Notes under the pieces: generated by a model | Told to the model about the DNA's origin: nothing | The model's database searches: none | What the model saw: only the letters and a program-made list of their open reading frames with translations | DNA from: Pseudomonas koreensis | GTDB lineage: Bacteria; Pseudomonadota; Gammaproteobacteria; Pseudomonadales; Pseudomonadaceae | DNA: 64,000 nt | NCBI RefSeq assembly: GCF_025447595.1 | Contig: NZ_JAOEJU010000024.1 | Location: forward strand, 24,707 to 88,706 | Direction of reading: 5' to 3' | Shown here: positions 1-8,140 of the stretch, one piece after another | Numbering within the stretch: the first letter of the stretch is position 1 | Layout of the letters: each line of letters begins with the position of its first letter | Made by a program: the position numbers and the translations under genes

Positions 1-2
1 GC

Positions 3-1199
3 TCGTGCAAATCCTTCATCAGCCCGGTTCCACACCTGAGCTACGTCGAAGGCGAAAAAGGCGTTTCATTCCTCAAGGAACGCTTCAACGTGCTGCACAA
101 GCACCACGCTTTCGCCGACATGGAATACACCGAAGACAAGGCGAAGATGGCCGAGTGGATGCCGCTGATGATGCCGGGTCGTCCAAAAGACCAGGTACTC
201 GCCGCCACCCGCGTGATCAACGGCACCGACGTCAACTTCGGCGCACTGACCAATCAGTTGCTCAAGCACCTGACCAGCGCTCCGGATGCCCAGGTCAAGT
301 ACTGCAAGCGAGTGACCGGTCTGAAGCGTAACGCCAACGGCTGGACCGTCAGCATCAAGGACGTCAACAGCGGCAGCAGCCGTGAAGTCGACGCCAAATT
401 CGTGTTCCTCGGCGCCGGTGGCGCGGCCCTGCCGCTGCTGCAAGCTTCGGGCATCGAAGAAAGCAAAGGCTTCGGCGGCTTCCCGATCAGCGGCCAGTGG
501 CTGCGTTGCGACAACCCGGAAGTGGTCAAACATCACCAGGCCAAGGTTTACAGCCAGGCTGCCGTGGGTTCGCCACCGATGTCCGTGCCGCACCTGGACA
601 CCCGCGTGGTCGACGGCAAGAAATCCCTGCTGTTCGGGCCATACGCCGGTTTCACCACCAAGTTCCTCAAGCACGGCTCCTTCATGGACCTGCCGATGTC
701 GGTTCGCGCCGGCAACATCGGGCCGATGCTGGCCGTGGCGAAAAACAACATGGACCTGACCAAGTACCTGGTCAGCGAAGTGATGCAGTCGATGGAACAG
801 CGCCTGGAATCCCTGCGCCGTTTCTACCCGGAGGCGAAAGCCGAAGACTGGCGCCTGGAAGTGGCCGGCCAACGGGTGCAGATCATCAAGAAAGACCCGA
901 AAAAAGGCGGCATCCTGCAGTTCGGTACCGAACTGGTGGCTGCAAAAGACGGCTCACTCGCCGCCCTGCTCGGCGCTTCGCCAGGCGCTTCGGTGACCGT
1001 TTCGATCATGCTGGAACTGATCGAGAAATGCTTCCCGGCCAAGGCCAAGGGTGAGTGGGCTGCCAAACTGGCGGAAATCTTCCCGGCCCGTGAAAAGGTC
1101 CTGGAAACCGACGCTGCGCTGTATCGCAAGATCAACACGCAGAACAACGTCGCGCTGGAACTGGTTGAAGCCAGCAACGAGACCGAAAGCTACGCCTGA
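3..1199 (+). CDS. mqo: malate:quinone oxidoreductase, 3' part
   Basis: The reading frame is open from the window edge and lacks its N-terminus. 398 codons are visible and the family is about 500 residues, so roughly 100 are missing, including the N-terminal FAD-binding glycine motif. The C-terminal part shows the Mqo blocks NGTDVNFGALTNQL, FVFLGAGGAALPLLQ and LLGASPGASVTVSIMLELI. The enzyme is a peripheral membrane FAD protein that oxidises malate to oxaloacetate and passes electrons to quinone, replacing NAD-malate dehydrogenase in the TCA cycle of pseudomonads. A strong terminator follows 12 bases after the stop. Identity is from recognised family sequence; which of several Pseudomonas mqo paralogues this is cannot be decided, although the PA4642-type neighbour fits the mqoB locus. 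Confidence 0.95.
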   Translation, partial: SCKSFISPVPHLSYVEGEKGVSFLKERFNVLHKHHAFADMEYTEDKAKMAEWMPLMMPGRPKDQVLAATRVINGTDVNFGALTNQLLKHLTSAPDAQVKYCKRVTGLKRNANGWTVSIKDVNSGSSREVDAKFVFLGAGGAALPLLQASGIEESKGFGGFPISGQWLRCDNPEVVKHHQAKVYSQAAVGSPPMSVPHLDTRVVDGKKSLLFGPYAGFTTKFLKHGSFMDLPMSVRAGNIGPMLAVAKNNMDLTKYLVSEVMQSMEQRLESLRRFYPEAKAEDWRLEVAGQRVQIIKKDPKKGGILQFGTELVAAKDGSLAALLGASPGASVTVSIMLELIEKCFPAKAKGEWAAKLAEIFPAREKVLETDAALYRKINTQNNVALELVEASNETESYA

Positions 1200-1211
1200 T
1201 TCGGCTCCATG

Positions 1212-1250
1212 AAAAACGCCCCGCACTCGGTGAGTGCGGGGCGTTTTTTT
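1212..1250 (+). terminator. rho-independent terminator of mqo
   Basis: A GC-rich hairpin (CGCCCCGCACTC / GAGTGCGGGGCG around a short GGT loop) is followed by seven T residues and preceded by an A-run. It may therefore also act for the opposite-strand gene ending at 1273. Confidence 0.9.
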
Positions 1251-1272
1251 GCCTGTGGAAAACTTCGGGCTA

Positions 1273-1560
1273 TCAGCCGCGTGCTTTCTCGATCAGCTCG
1301 ATGTATTCCGGGGCGTTGCGCTGATCGCGGATCTGGTCGACGAAGGTCTTGCCGTGCTCGTCCTTGCCGTCCACGTCATAACCGGCTGCAACGAAGAACG
1401 TCAGGAAACGTTCGAAATCGTCGATGCGCAGGCCACGGTAAGCCTTGACCAGTTTGTGCAGCGACGGCGAGGTGGCGTCGACCGGCTCAAAATCGAGGAA
1501 CAGCTTGATCTGCTCATCGCCGATCTCGTCACCAATCACTTGCTTCTTATCTTTACGCAT
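1273..1560 (-). CDS. PA4642-family small conserved protein
   Basis: This 95-residue protein starts MRKDKKQVIGDEIGDEQ and is rich in charged residues, with no signal peptide or membrane segment. It resembles the short conserved pseudomonad protein that sits beside mqoB (PA4642 type). Its function is unknown to me. The repeated pattern of acidic and hydrophobic positions (FEPVDATSPSLHKLVKAYRGLRIDDFERFLTFFVAAGYDVDGKD) suggests a small helical cytoplasmic fold. It converges on mqo, sharing the intergenic terminator. Confidence 0.85.
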   Translation of the reverse strand: MRKDKKQVIGDEIGDEQIKLFLDFEPVDATSPSLHKLVKAYRGLRIDDFERFLTFFVAAGYDVDGKDEHGKTFVDQIRDQRNAPEYIELIEKARG

Positions 1561-1623
1561 TGCCGACTCCAGCTCGCAGACATTTCACGGGGCGGGCAGT
1601 TTACCCCTGCGCGGGCACAAGGC

Positions 1624-2103
1624 TCAACGCGAGCGCGTGCTGCCGGTGTGCAAATCGGCCCAGATATGGCCGTTGGCGTAGTTCAGGAACTGGCAATACA
1701 CGGTGTCGTTGCGCAGCAGATCGATCACCACCCGGTACTGGGCGAGCGGATAAAAGAGCGTCAGGGTCTTGCTCTTGTCGTCATACACCGGTTTTTTCAG
1801 GCTTTTACTTTCGCCATCGAAATTGACCAGAACTTGATTGATCGTCGCGCCCTTGTTCAGGGATTTGCCCTTTAGGCGGATCATCAATGGCGAAGTCACC
1901 GGGATCGGCTGTTGGTTGGACTGGCGCTGGGCGCCCACTACCACGGAATAGTCGGTGACCTGCAGCAGTTGCTGCTGCTCGGGTTCGGCATCGCGCAGGG
2001 TCAGATCGTCGGGCGGCAGGAATTGGCTGTGCATCGGGGCGGCGGCCAGGGGCAGGCTGAGGGTCAGCAACAGGGCGGCGCAGCTGCGGATCAAGAGGCT
2101 CAT
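1624..2103 (-). CDS. exported protein of unknown function
   Basis: 159 residues. The N-terminus (MSLLIRSCAALLLTLSLPLAAAPMHS) is a typical Sec signal peptide with cleavage expected after about residue 22. The mature part begins near QFLPPDDLTLRDAEPEQQQLLQVTDYSVVVG and has alternating beta-strand-like segments (TLTLFYPLAQYRVVIDLL). No catalytic motif is visible. I recognise it only as a conserved pseudomonad periplasmic protein. It lies in the same direction as the PA4642-family gene, 63 bases upstream of that gene's start, so co-transcription is possible. Confidence 0.8.
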   Translation of the reverse strand: MSLLIRSCAALLLTLSLPLAAAPMHSQFLPPDDLTLRDAEPEQQQLLQVTDYSVVVGAQRQSNQQPIPVTSPLMIRLKGKSLNKGATINQVLVNFDGESKSLKKPVYDDKSKTLTLFYPLAQYRVVIDLLRNDTVYCQFLNYANGHIWADLHTGSTRSR

Positions 2104-2174
2104 GACGGGCTCCGGGGGACGGGGCCGAGCACTCTAGCATGGGTATCGCGGATGGATCAGCACACCGAAAACAA

Positions 2175-2265
2175 CTGTGGGAGCGAGCTTGCTCGCGAAG
2201 GCGTCGGGTCAGTCGAAATATCTGAAACTGACACACCGCTTTCGCGAGCAAGCTCGCTCCCACAG
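2175..2265. repeat. REP inverted pair
   Basis: Two inverted copies of the fluorescent-pseudomonad REP word (GTGGGAGCGAGCTTGCTCGCG and its complement) flank about 40 bases of unique sequence, between the exported protein gene and hpt. The same core recurs at 16827 and, in variant form, at 60143. Confidence 0.9.
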
Positions 2266-2281
2266 GAGACAATGCAGGTGC

Positions 2282-2839
2282 TTACATGCCTTTGACGGCG
2301 AAGATCCCGTTGGCGTTGCGCCAGTAGCCTTTGTAGTCCATGCCGTAACCGAAGATGTAGCGGTCGATGCATGGCAGACCGACGAAATCGGCTTTCAGGT
2401 CAGGACGGGCCTTGCGGTCGTGGTCCTTGTCGATCAGCACGGCAGTGTGCACTTTGCGCGCGCCGGCGTGACGGCAGAAGTCGATGATCGCGCCCAGGGT
2501 GTGACCTTCGTCGAGGATGTCGTCGATGATCAGCACGTCGCGGTCGATGAACGAGACTTCCGGCTTGGCTTTCCAGAACAGGTCGCCGCCGCTGGTTTCG
2601 TTGCGATAGCGAGTGGCGTGCAAGTAGGACGCTTCCAGCGGGAACTGCAGATGGGTCAGCAGTTTGCCGGAGAAGATCAGGCCGCCGTTCATCACGCAGA
2701 ACACCACCGGGTTGCTGTCGGCCAGTTGTTCGTTGATTTGTGCACCGACGCGGGCAATGGCAGCCTCGACTTCAGCTTCGGTGTACAGGCAGTCAGCCTC
2801 TCGCATGATTTGACGGATATGCTCGAGATCAGCGGACAT
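2282..2839 (-). CDS. hpt: hypoxanthine-guanine phosphoribosyltransferase
   Basis: 185 residues from MSADLEHIRQIM. This start was preferred over an upstream in-frame ATG at 2911 because a GGAG ribosome site precedes it and the family has this length. The protein shows the type I phosphoribosyltransferase PRPP loop DVLIIDDILDEGHTLGAI and the base-binding region near the end (ADFVGLPCIDRYIFGYGMDYKGYWRN). It converts hypoxanthine or guanine plus PRPP to IMP or GMP in purine salvage, in the cytoplasm. It is transcribed divergently from upp, so the purine and uracil salvage genes share a 165-base intergenic region with two palindromes. Confidence 0.93.
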   Translation of the reverse strand: MSADLEHIRQIMREADCLYTEAEVEAAIARVGAQINEQLADSNPVVFCVMNGGLIFSGKLLTHLQFPLEASYLHATRYRNETSGGDLFWKAKPEVSFIDRDVLIIDDILDEGHTLGAIIDFCRHAGARKVHTAVLIDKDHDRKARPDLKADFVGLPCIDRYIFGYGMDYKGYWRNANGIFAVKGM

Positions 2840-2930
2840 GGCGCTCTCCAAGGGGGGTCTGTTTCGGAAAAGCGGGCAAAGGTACGCATCCCGCACGGCC
2901 GAATCAAGCATTTGTGGACTAACGTACTGT

Positions 2931-2946
2931 ATGTCCTATAGGACAT
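2931..2946. promoter_or_regulatory. perfect 16-bp palindrome between hpt and upp
   Basis: ATGTCCTATAGGACAT is a perfect palindrome, 92 bases upstream of the hpt start and 59 bases upstream of the upp start. It is placed as an operator for one or both salvage genes would be. The binding protein is not known to me. Confidence 0.5.
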
Positions 2947-2956
2947 CACCCTCGGA

Positions 2957-2968
2957 TAGATTAATCTA
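2957..2968. promoter_or_regulatory. 12-bp palindrome upstream of upp
   Basis: TAGATTAATCTA is a perfect palindrome just downstream of the 16-bp one. It could be part of a second operator or overlap the upp promoter -10 region. This is seen directly; function is inferred. Confidence 0.35.
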
Positions 2969-3004
2969 GGCCGGTTTTTTTGCCCGCCGCCGGAGCCTTT
3001 CCCC

Positions 3005-3643
3005 ATGTCCATCCAAGAGATCCGCCATCCGCTGATCCGTCACAAACTTGGCCTTATGCGCCGTGCAGACATCAGCACCAAGAATTTCCGCGAGCTCGCT
3101 CAGGAAGTCGGTGCCCTGTTGACCTATGAAGCTACCAAAGACCTGCCGCTGGAAACCTACGATATCGAAGGTTGGTGCGGCACTGTGTCGGTCGAGAAAA
3201 TCGCCGGCAAGAAGATTACCGTCGTGCCGATCCTGCGTGCCGGCATCGGCATGCTCGAAGGCGTGCTCAGCCTGATCCCGGGCGCCAAGGTCAGCGCCGT
3301 CGGCGTTGCCCGTAACGAAGAAACTCTGCAGGCCCACACCTATCTGGAAAAACTGGTTCCGGAAATCGACGAACGCCTGGCCATGATCATCGATCCGATG
3401 CTCGCCACCGGCAGCTCCATGGTTGCGACCATCGACCTGCTGAAGAAAGCCGGTTGCAAGGACATCCGCGCGATGGTGCTGGTTGCCGCGCCGGAGGGCA
3501 TCGCCGCTGTCGAAAAAGCACACCCGGACGTGATCATCTACACCGCGTCCATCGATCAGAAACTCAACGAGCACGGTTACATCATTCCTGGGCTTGGCGA
3601 TGCCGGTGACAAGATCTTCGGCACCAAGCAGAAGGACGCGTAA
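3005..3643 (+). CDS. upp: uracil phosphoribosyltransferase
   Basis: 212 residues starting MSIQEIRHPLIRHKLGLMRR, the standard UPRT opening. The PRPP-binding loop MIIDPMLATGSSM lies near residues 128-140, and the uracil-binding tail YTASIDQKLNEHGYIIPGLGDAGDKIFGTK is present. It makes UMP from uracil and PRPP. The uracil permease gene uraA starts two bases after its stop, so uptake and phosphoribosylation are encoded in one operon. Length matches the bacterial family (about 208-212). Confidence 0.96.
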   Translation: MSIQEIRHPLIRHKLGLMRRADISTKNFRELAQEVGALLTYEATKDLPLETYDIEGWCGTVSVEKIAGKKITVVPILRAGIGMLEGVLSLIPGAKVSAVGVARNEETLQAHTYLEKLVPEIDERLAMIIDPMLATGSSMVATIDLLKKAGCKDIRAMVLVAAPEGIAAVEKAHPDVIIYTASIDQKLNEHGYIIPGLGDAGDKIFGTKQKDA

Positions 3644-3645
3644 GC

Positions 3646-4920
3646 ATGCAGCAAGAGTTCAACGATCCGCTCTGGCGCACGGTGCTGTCCGGCGCACAGA
3701 TGCTGTTCGTGGCTTTCGGCGCCCTGGTGCTGATGCCACTGATCACGGGCCTGGACCCGAACGTGGCACTGTTTACCGCAGGTCTGGGCACGATTCTGTT
3801 CCAGATCGTCACCGGGCGTCAGGTGCCGGTGTTCCTGGCGTCGAGCTTCGCCTTCATCACCCCGATCATTCTCGCCAAGGGCCAGTTCGGCCTGGCGGCG
3901 ACCATGGGCGGTGTGATGGCGGCCGGTTTCGTCTACACCTTCCTCGGCCTGGCCGTGAAGATCAAAGGCACCGGGTTCATTGACCGTCTGCTGCCACCGG
4001 TGGTGATCGGTCCGGTGATCATCTCCATCGGTCTGGCCATGGCGCCGATTGCCGCGAACATGGCGATGGGCAAGGCCGGTGACGGTTCGGAGCTGATCCA
4101 CTACCAAACCGCGATGATGATCTCGATGCCGGCGCTGCTGACCACGCTGATCGTGGCGGTGTTCGGCAAAGGCATCTTCCGTCTGGTGCCGATCATTTCC
4201 GGCGTGCTGGTGGGTTTCGCCATGTCCTTCTACTTCGGTGTCGTCGACACCGCGAAGATTGCGGCAGCCCCATGGTTTGCACTTCCCCACTTCACCGCGC
4301 CGGAGTTCAACTGGCAGGCGATCCTGTTCATCGTCCCGGTAGCTTTGGCCCCGGCGATCGAGCACATCGGCGGCGTGATTGCGGTCGGCAGCGTGACCGG
4401 TCGCGACTACCTGAAGAAGCCGGGCCTGCATCGCACCCTGCTCGGTGACGGCATCGCCACCACGGCTGCCGGCCTGTTCGGCGGCCCGCCCAACACCACC
4501 TACGCGGAAGTGACTGGCGCGGTGATGCTGACCAAGAACTACAACCCGAAAATCATGACCTGGGCGGCGATCTTCGCCATCACCCTGGCGTTCATCGGCA
4601 AGTTCGGCGCCCTGCTGCAAAGCATTCCGGTGCCGGTGATGGGCGGGATTCTGTGCCTGTTGTTCGGTTCGATTGCGGCGGTGGGGATGAACACCCTGAT
4701 CCGTCACAAGATCGACCTGGGCGAGGCGCGCAATCTGGTGATCGTTTCGGTGACCCTGGTGTTCGGTATCGGCGGCGTTCTGGTCGGCACCGGCACAGGT
4801 CCCGATGACTTTGGCCTCAAAGGCATCGCGCTGTGCGCGGTGGTGGCGATTGCGCTGAACCTGATTCTGCCGGGCAACGACAGCTGGAAACAGAAGAAGG
4901 CGGATGAGCCGCTGATCTAA
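3646..4920 (+). CDS. uraA: uracil-xanthine (NCS2) permease
   Basis: 424 residues with 12-14 hydrophobic segments, an inner-membrane NCS2 transporter that brings in uracil with protons. The NCS2 signature appears as APAIEHIGGVIAVGSVTGRDY (the Glu and His match the substrate-site pair of UraA), followed by NTTYAEVTGAVMLTKNYNP with the second conserved Glu. It follows upp directly. A GC-rich REP pair after the stop separates it from the converging hemH. Confidence 0.93.
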   Translation: MQQEFNDPLWRTVLSGAQMLFVAFGALVLMPLITGLDPNVALFTAGLGTILFQIVTGRQVPVFLASSFAFITPIILAKGQFGLAATMGGVMAAGFVYTFLGLAVKIKGTGFIDRLLPPVVIGPVIISIGLAMAPIAANMAMGKAGDGSELIHYQTAMMISMPALLTTLIVAVFGKGIFRLVPIISGVLVGFAMSFYFGVVDTAKIAAAPWFALPHFTAPEFNWQAILFIVPVALAPAIEHIGGVIAVGSVTGRDYLKKPGLHRTLLGDGIATTAAGLFGGPPNTTYAEVTGAVMLTKNYNPKIMTWAAIFAITLAFIGKFGALLQSIPVPVMGGILCLLFGSIAAVGMNTLIRHKIDLGEARNLVIVSVTLVFGIGGVLVGTGTGPDDFGLKGIALCAVVAIALNLILPGNDSWKQKKADEPLI

Positions 4921-4943
4921 GCCTTAGCTTCATCGCCTGAAAG

Positions 4944-5015
4944 GCCGCTATCGCCAGCAGGCTGGCTCCCACATTGGAATGCGCTTTCCTGGGGGAGCCA
5001 GCCTGCTGGCGATGC
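4944..5015. repeat. REP inverted pair
   Basis: Inverted copies of the word TCGCCAGCAGGCTGGCTCCC are separated by about 30 bases, between the converging uraA and hemH genes. The left half and spacer start are nearly identical to the element at 53748, so both belong to one REP family. Confidence 0.88.
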
Positions 5016-5017
5016 TT

Positions 5018-6040
5018 TTAGAGGGCCAGTGGCGCCCGCTCACACAACGTTGCCAACGCCTTCGCCCATTGCGGGTCGTCATTCAGGCACGGCACCAGCA
5101 CCAACTCCTCTCCCCCTGCCTCGCGGAACTGTTCCTTGCCGCGATCGCCGATCTCTTCCAGGGTCTCGATACAATCGGCGACAAACGCCGGGCACATCAC
5201 CAGAATCTTCTTCACACCGCTTTTGGCCAACTCATCCAGCCGCGCTTCGGTGTAGGGTTCGATCCACTTCGCCCGGCCCAGCCGCGACTGAAACGACACC
5301 GACCACTTACCGTCCGGGATGCCCATGCGCTTGGCAAACTCGGCTGCCGTACGCAGGCACTGGCCGCGATAGCAGGTCGCAACGACTTCCGGCGGTGCAC
5401 CGGCGCAGCAATCGCCGCCGCCCTCGAAACTGTGCCCCGGATTGAGCTTTTTCAAGTGTCGTTCCGGCAAACCGTGGAAGCTCAGCAACAGGTGATCGTA
5501 ATCCTGCTGCAAGTGCGGCTTGGCACTCGCCACCAGCGCGTCGAGGTATTCCGGCTGATCGTAGAACGGCTGCAATACCGACAGCTGCACATCGAGCTTC
5601 TTCTCGCGCACCACCCGCTTGGCTTCTTCAATCACCGTGGTGGTGGTGCTGTCGGCGAACTGTGGATAAAGCGGTGCGAGGGTGATGCGTTTATGCCCCG
5701 CCGCGACCAGTTTCAACAGGCTTGTCTCAATCGACGGCTCGCCGTAACGCATGGCCAGTTCAACCGGGCCATGGGTCCACTGAGACATCATCTGCTGTTG
5801 CAGGCGACGGCTGAGCACCACCAGCGGCGAGCCTTCGTCCCACCAGATCGAGGCGTAGGCATGGGCCGACTGCTCCGGGCGCTTGATCAGGATCAGCGAC
5901 ACCAGCAGACGCCGCACCGGCCACGGCAGGTCGATCACATACGGGTCCATCAGAAATTGATTGAGGTAGCTGCGCACGTCGGCCACTGAAGTGGAGGCCG
6001 GCGAGCCCAGATTGACCAGAAGCAAGGCGTGATCGGTCAT
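5018..6040 (-). CDS. hemH: ferrochelatase
   Basis: 340 residues from MTDHALLLVNLGSPAS, the usual start; an in-frame extension to 6154 would lie inside the upstream gene. Family landmarks are VNLGSP at the N-terminus, LAPLYPQFADSTTTT, LLSFHGLPERHLKK (the conserved metal-site His) and a conserved acidic block, ADCIETLEEIGDRGKEQF. The enzyme inserts Fe(II) into protoporphyrin IX, the last step of haem synthesis. It is translated 13 bases downstream of the TIGR01777 epimerase, in the same operon. It sits beside photolyase and LitR-type genes, which is notable because its substrate is a photosensitiser. Confidence 0.95.
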   Translation of the reverse strand: MTDHALLLVNLGSPASTSVADVRSYLNQFLMDPYVIDLPWPVRRLLVSLILIKRPEQSAHAYASIWWDEGSPLVVLSRRLQQQMMSQWTHGPVELAMRYGEPSIETSLLKLVAAGHKRITLAPLYPQFADSTTTTVIEEAKRVVREKKLDVQLSVLQPFYDQPEYLDALVASAKPHLQQDYDHLLLSFHGLPERHLKKLNPGHSFEGGGDCCAGAPPEVVATCYRGQCLRTAAEFAKRMGIPDGKWSVSFQSRLGRAKWIEPYTEARLDELAKSGVKKILVMCPAFVADCIETLEEIGDRGKEQFREAGGEELVLVPCLNDDPQWAKALATLCERAPLAL

Positions 6041-6053
6041 GCAACGTCCTATT

Positions 6054-6956
6054 TCAGAGGCGGCTGGAGAGATCGTCCAGGGCCGCGCGTAAATCCGTGA
6101 ACCGGAAAGTGAATCCCGCTTCCAGCAAGCGTTTTGGCGTGGCGCGTTGGCCACCCAGCAACAGCAATGACATCTCGCCGAGCCCGACCTTCAACGCGAG
6201 GGCCGGCATCGGCATGAACGCCGGGCGGTGCAGCACGCTGCCCAGCGTCTTGGCGAATTCGCGATTGCGCACAGGTTTCGGCGCGCACGCATTATAAGGA
6301 CCGCTCGCCTGATTGCGGTGCAGAAGAAAATCAATCAGGGCGATTTGGTCATCGATATGAATCCACGGCATCCACTGCCGACCGTTGCCCAGGGGCCCGC
6401 CCAGCCCGAGCTTGAACGGCAGCAGCAGGCGCGACAAAAAGCCGCCCTCGGCCGACAGCACCAACCCGGTTCGCACCAGCACCACACGAATATCCATCGC
6501 TTCGGCGCGTTGCGCGGTTTCCTCCCAGGCGATGCACAACTGGCTGGCGAAATCGTCGATCACCGGCGGTGAGTCTTCGGTCAACTCACGCTCGCCGCCG
6601 TCACCGTACCAACCCACGGCCGAACCCGAGATCAGCAGCGACGGTTTCTGCCCGCGATGCTCCATCCACGCCAGCAACGATTCGGTCAGCGTTATCCGGC
6701 TGCTCCACAACAACGCCTTGCGCCGATGGGTCCACGGCCGGTCGGCAATCGGCGCGCCGGCGAGGTTGACGATCACGTCGACCGGCTCGTCGCCAAAGTC
6801 CTCCAGACGTGCGATTCCACGCACCTGGGCGCCACAGATTTTCGCGACTTTTTCCGGACGACGACTCCAGACCGTCAGGCGATGCCCCTGCCCGGACCAG
6901 TGCCGGCAAAGCTGACGTCCGATCAATCCAGTACCGCCGGTCAGCAATATGTGCAT
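6054..6956 (-). CDS. TIGR01777-family NAD-dependent epimerase (YfcH-like)
   Basis: 300 residues with an N-terminal Rossmann motif (LLTGGTGLIGRQLCRHW, extended-SDR type) followed by VIVNLAGAPIADRPWTHRRK and the family-specific ISGSAVGWYGDGGERELTE. The C-terminal DUF1731-type region (LGEMSLLLLGGQRATPKRLLEAGFTFRF) is complete. It is a cytosolic NAD(P)-binding protein of unassigned substrate. It precedes hemH in one operon and is divergent from the FAD oxidoreductase at 7154. Confidence 0.9.
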   Translation of the reverse strand: MHILLTGGTGLIGRQLCRHWSGQGHRLTVWSRRPEKVAKICGAQVRGIARLEDFGDEPVDVIVNLAGAPIADRPWTHRRKALLWSSRITLTESLLAWMEHRGQKPSLLISGSAVGWYGDGGERELTEDSPPVIDDFASQLCIAWEETAQRAEAMDIRVVLVRTGLVLSAEGGFLSRLLLPFKLGLGGPLGNGRQWMPWIHIDDQIALIDFLLHRNQASGPYNACAPKPVRNREFAKTLGSVLHRPAFMPMPALALKVGLGEMSLLLLGGQRATPKRLLEAGFTFRFTDLRAALDDLSSRL

Positions 6957-7099
6957 GACTTCTTCCTCGCGTGGCGTTTTACCCCGATCACTAGTCTATT
7001 TTTATAAACAGGGATCTTTTCTATCGGGCAGGCTCTATTGTTTAACCATAGGCCAAGCTGTCAGAACGAGAACGCTGAAAGTTATACCAAAAAACAAAA

Positions 7100-7133
7100 T
7101 TGTACAGGTTTCATCCACGGCGTAGTCTGTACA
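7100..7133 (+). promoter_or_regulatory. candidate promoter with two TGTACA words
   Basis: TGTACA occurs at 7101-7106 and 7128-7133, 27 bases apart. The first overlaps a possible -35 (TTGTAC, 7100-7105) and the second overlaps the end of a possible -10 (TAGTCT, 7123-7128; 17-base spacer). It stands 21 bases before the FAD oxidoreductase start. The same word is repeated four times upstream of the next operon, which holds a LitR-like regulator gene, so a shared regulator is likely. The hexamer itself is only six bases, so the pattern rather than the word carries the weight. Confidence 0.5.
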
Positions 7134-7153
7134 GAAAGGTAAACGAGGCCCCT

Positions 7154-8140
7154 ATGACTGTACCTATCGCAATCATTGGCACCGGCATCGCCGGACTCTC
7201 CGCCGCCCAGGCCCTCACAGATGCCGGGCATACCGTTCAGTTGTTCGATAAAAGCCGCGGCAGCGGCGGGCGCATGTCGAGCAAGCGCAGCGACGCCGGT
7301 TCGCTGGACATGGGCGCGCAATACTTCACCGCCCGTGACCGGCGTTTCGTGACCGAGGTGCAACGCTGGCAAAGCCAGGGCTGGGTCGCCGAGTGGCAAC
7401 CGCAGCTCTACACCTTTCATGGCGGTCAACTGAATCTGTCCCCGGACGAACAGACCCGCTGGGTCGGCACGCCACGCATGAGCGCCATTACCCGTGGATT
7501 GCTCGATGGTCTGGAAGTGCACTTCGCCTGCCGCATCACCGAGGTCTATCGCGGCGAAGAACACTGGCACTTGCAGGACGCCGAAGGCTTCACCCACGGG
7601 CCGTTCAGCCACGTCGTGATCGCCACACCGGCGCCGCAAGCCACCGCCCTGCTGGCCGCAGCACCGAAACTCGCCGGAGCCGCTGCCGGGGTGAAAATGG
7701 ACCCGACCTGGGCCGTCGCCCTCGCTTTCGACACGCCGCTGGATACGCCGATCGAAGGCTGCTTCGTCCAGGACAGCGCCCTCGACTGGCTGGCCCGCAA
7801 CCGCAGCAAACCGGGACGCGACACCACGTGCGACACTTGGGTCCTGCACGCCACCAGTGCCTGGAGCCGGCAACACATCGACCTGCCCAAGGAAGCTGTA
7901 ATCGAACAATTGCACGGCGCCTTCGCCGAATTGCTGCACAGCGCCATGCCGGCCCCGACCTTCAGCCTCGCCCACCGTTGGCTCTATGCCCGGCCAGCCA
8001 GCAGCCATGAATGGGGCACCCTGGCCGACGCTGATCTGGGCCTGTATGCCTGTGGCGACTGGTGCCTGTCGGGTCGGGTCGAAGGGGCGTGGCTCAGTGG
8101 TCAGGAGGCTGCAAGACGTTTGCACGAACACCTGCAGTGA
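7154..8140 (+). CDS. FAD/NAD(P)-dependent oxidoreductase (COG3380, renalase-like)
   Basis: 328 residues. The start MTVPIAIIGTGIAGLSAAQAL was chosen over an upstream ATG at 7100 because the dinucleotide-binding GxGxxG motif should begin within the first residues and because the upstream stretch contains the candidate promoter. The family signature RGSGGRMSSKR and DMGAQYFTARD follow the FAD motif, and the C-terminal YACGDWCLSGRVEGAWLSGQEAA is the second FAD contact. Substrate unknown; similar proteins are called amine oxidase or renalase-like. It is the first gene of a two-gene operon, overlapping the small Trp-rich gene by GTGA. Confidence 0.88.
   Translation: MTVPIAIIGTGIAGLSAAQALTDAGHTVQLFDKSRGSGGRMSSKRSDAGSLDMGAQYFTARDRRFVTEVQRWQSQGWVAEWQPQLYTFHGGQLNLSPDEQTRWVGTPRMSAITRGLLDGLEVHFACRITEVYRGEEHWHLQDAEGFTHGPFSHVVIATPAPQATALLAAAPKLAGAAAGVKMDPTWAVALAFDTPLDTPIEGCFVQDSALDWLARNRSKPGRDTTCDTWVLHATSAWSRQHIDLPKEAVIEQLHGAFAELLHSAMPAPTFSLAHRWLYARPASSHEWGTLADADLGLYACGDWCLSGRVEGAWLSGQEAARRLHEHLQ

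Noticed and set aside
2175..2265. A short CRISPR-like repeat array from the REP copies
   Set aside because: Each site is a single inverted pair, not a series of direct repeats with spacers, and no cas gene is present.
3577..4707. A 376-codon minus-strand frame opposite uraA
   Set aside because: Antisense to a clear NCS2 permease; His/Gln/Arg-rich translation typical of mirror frames.
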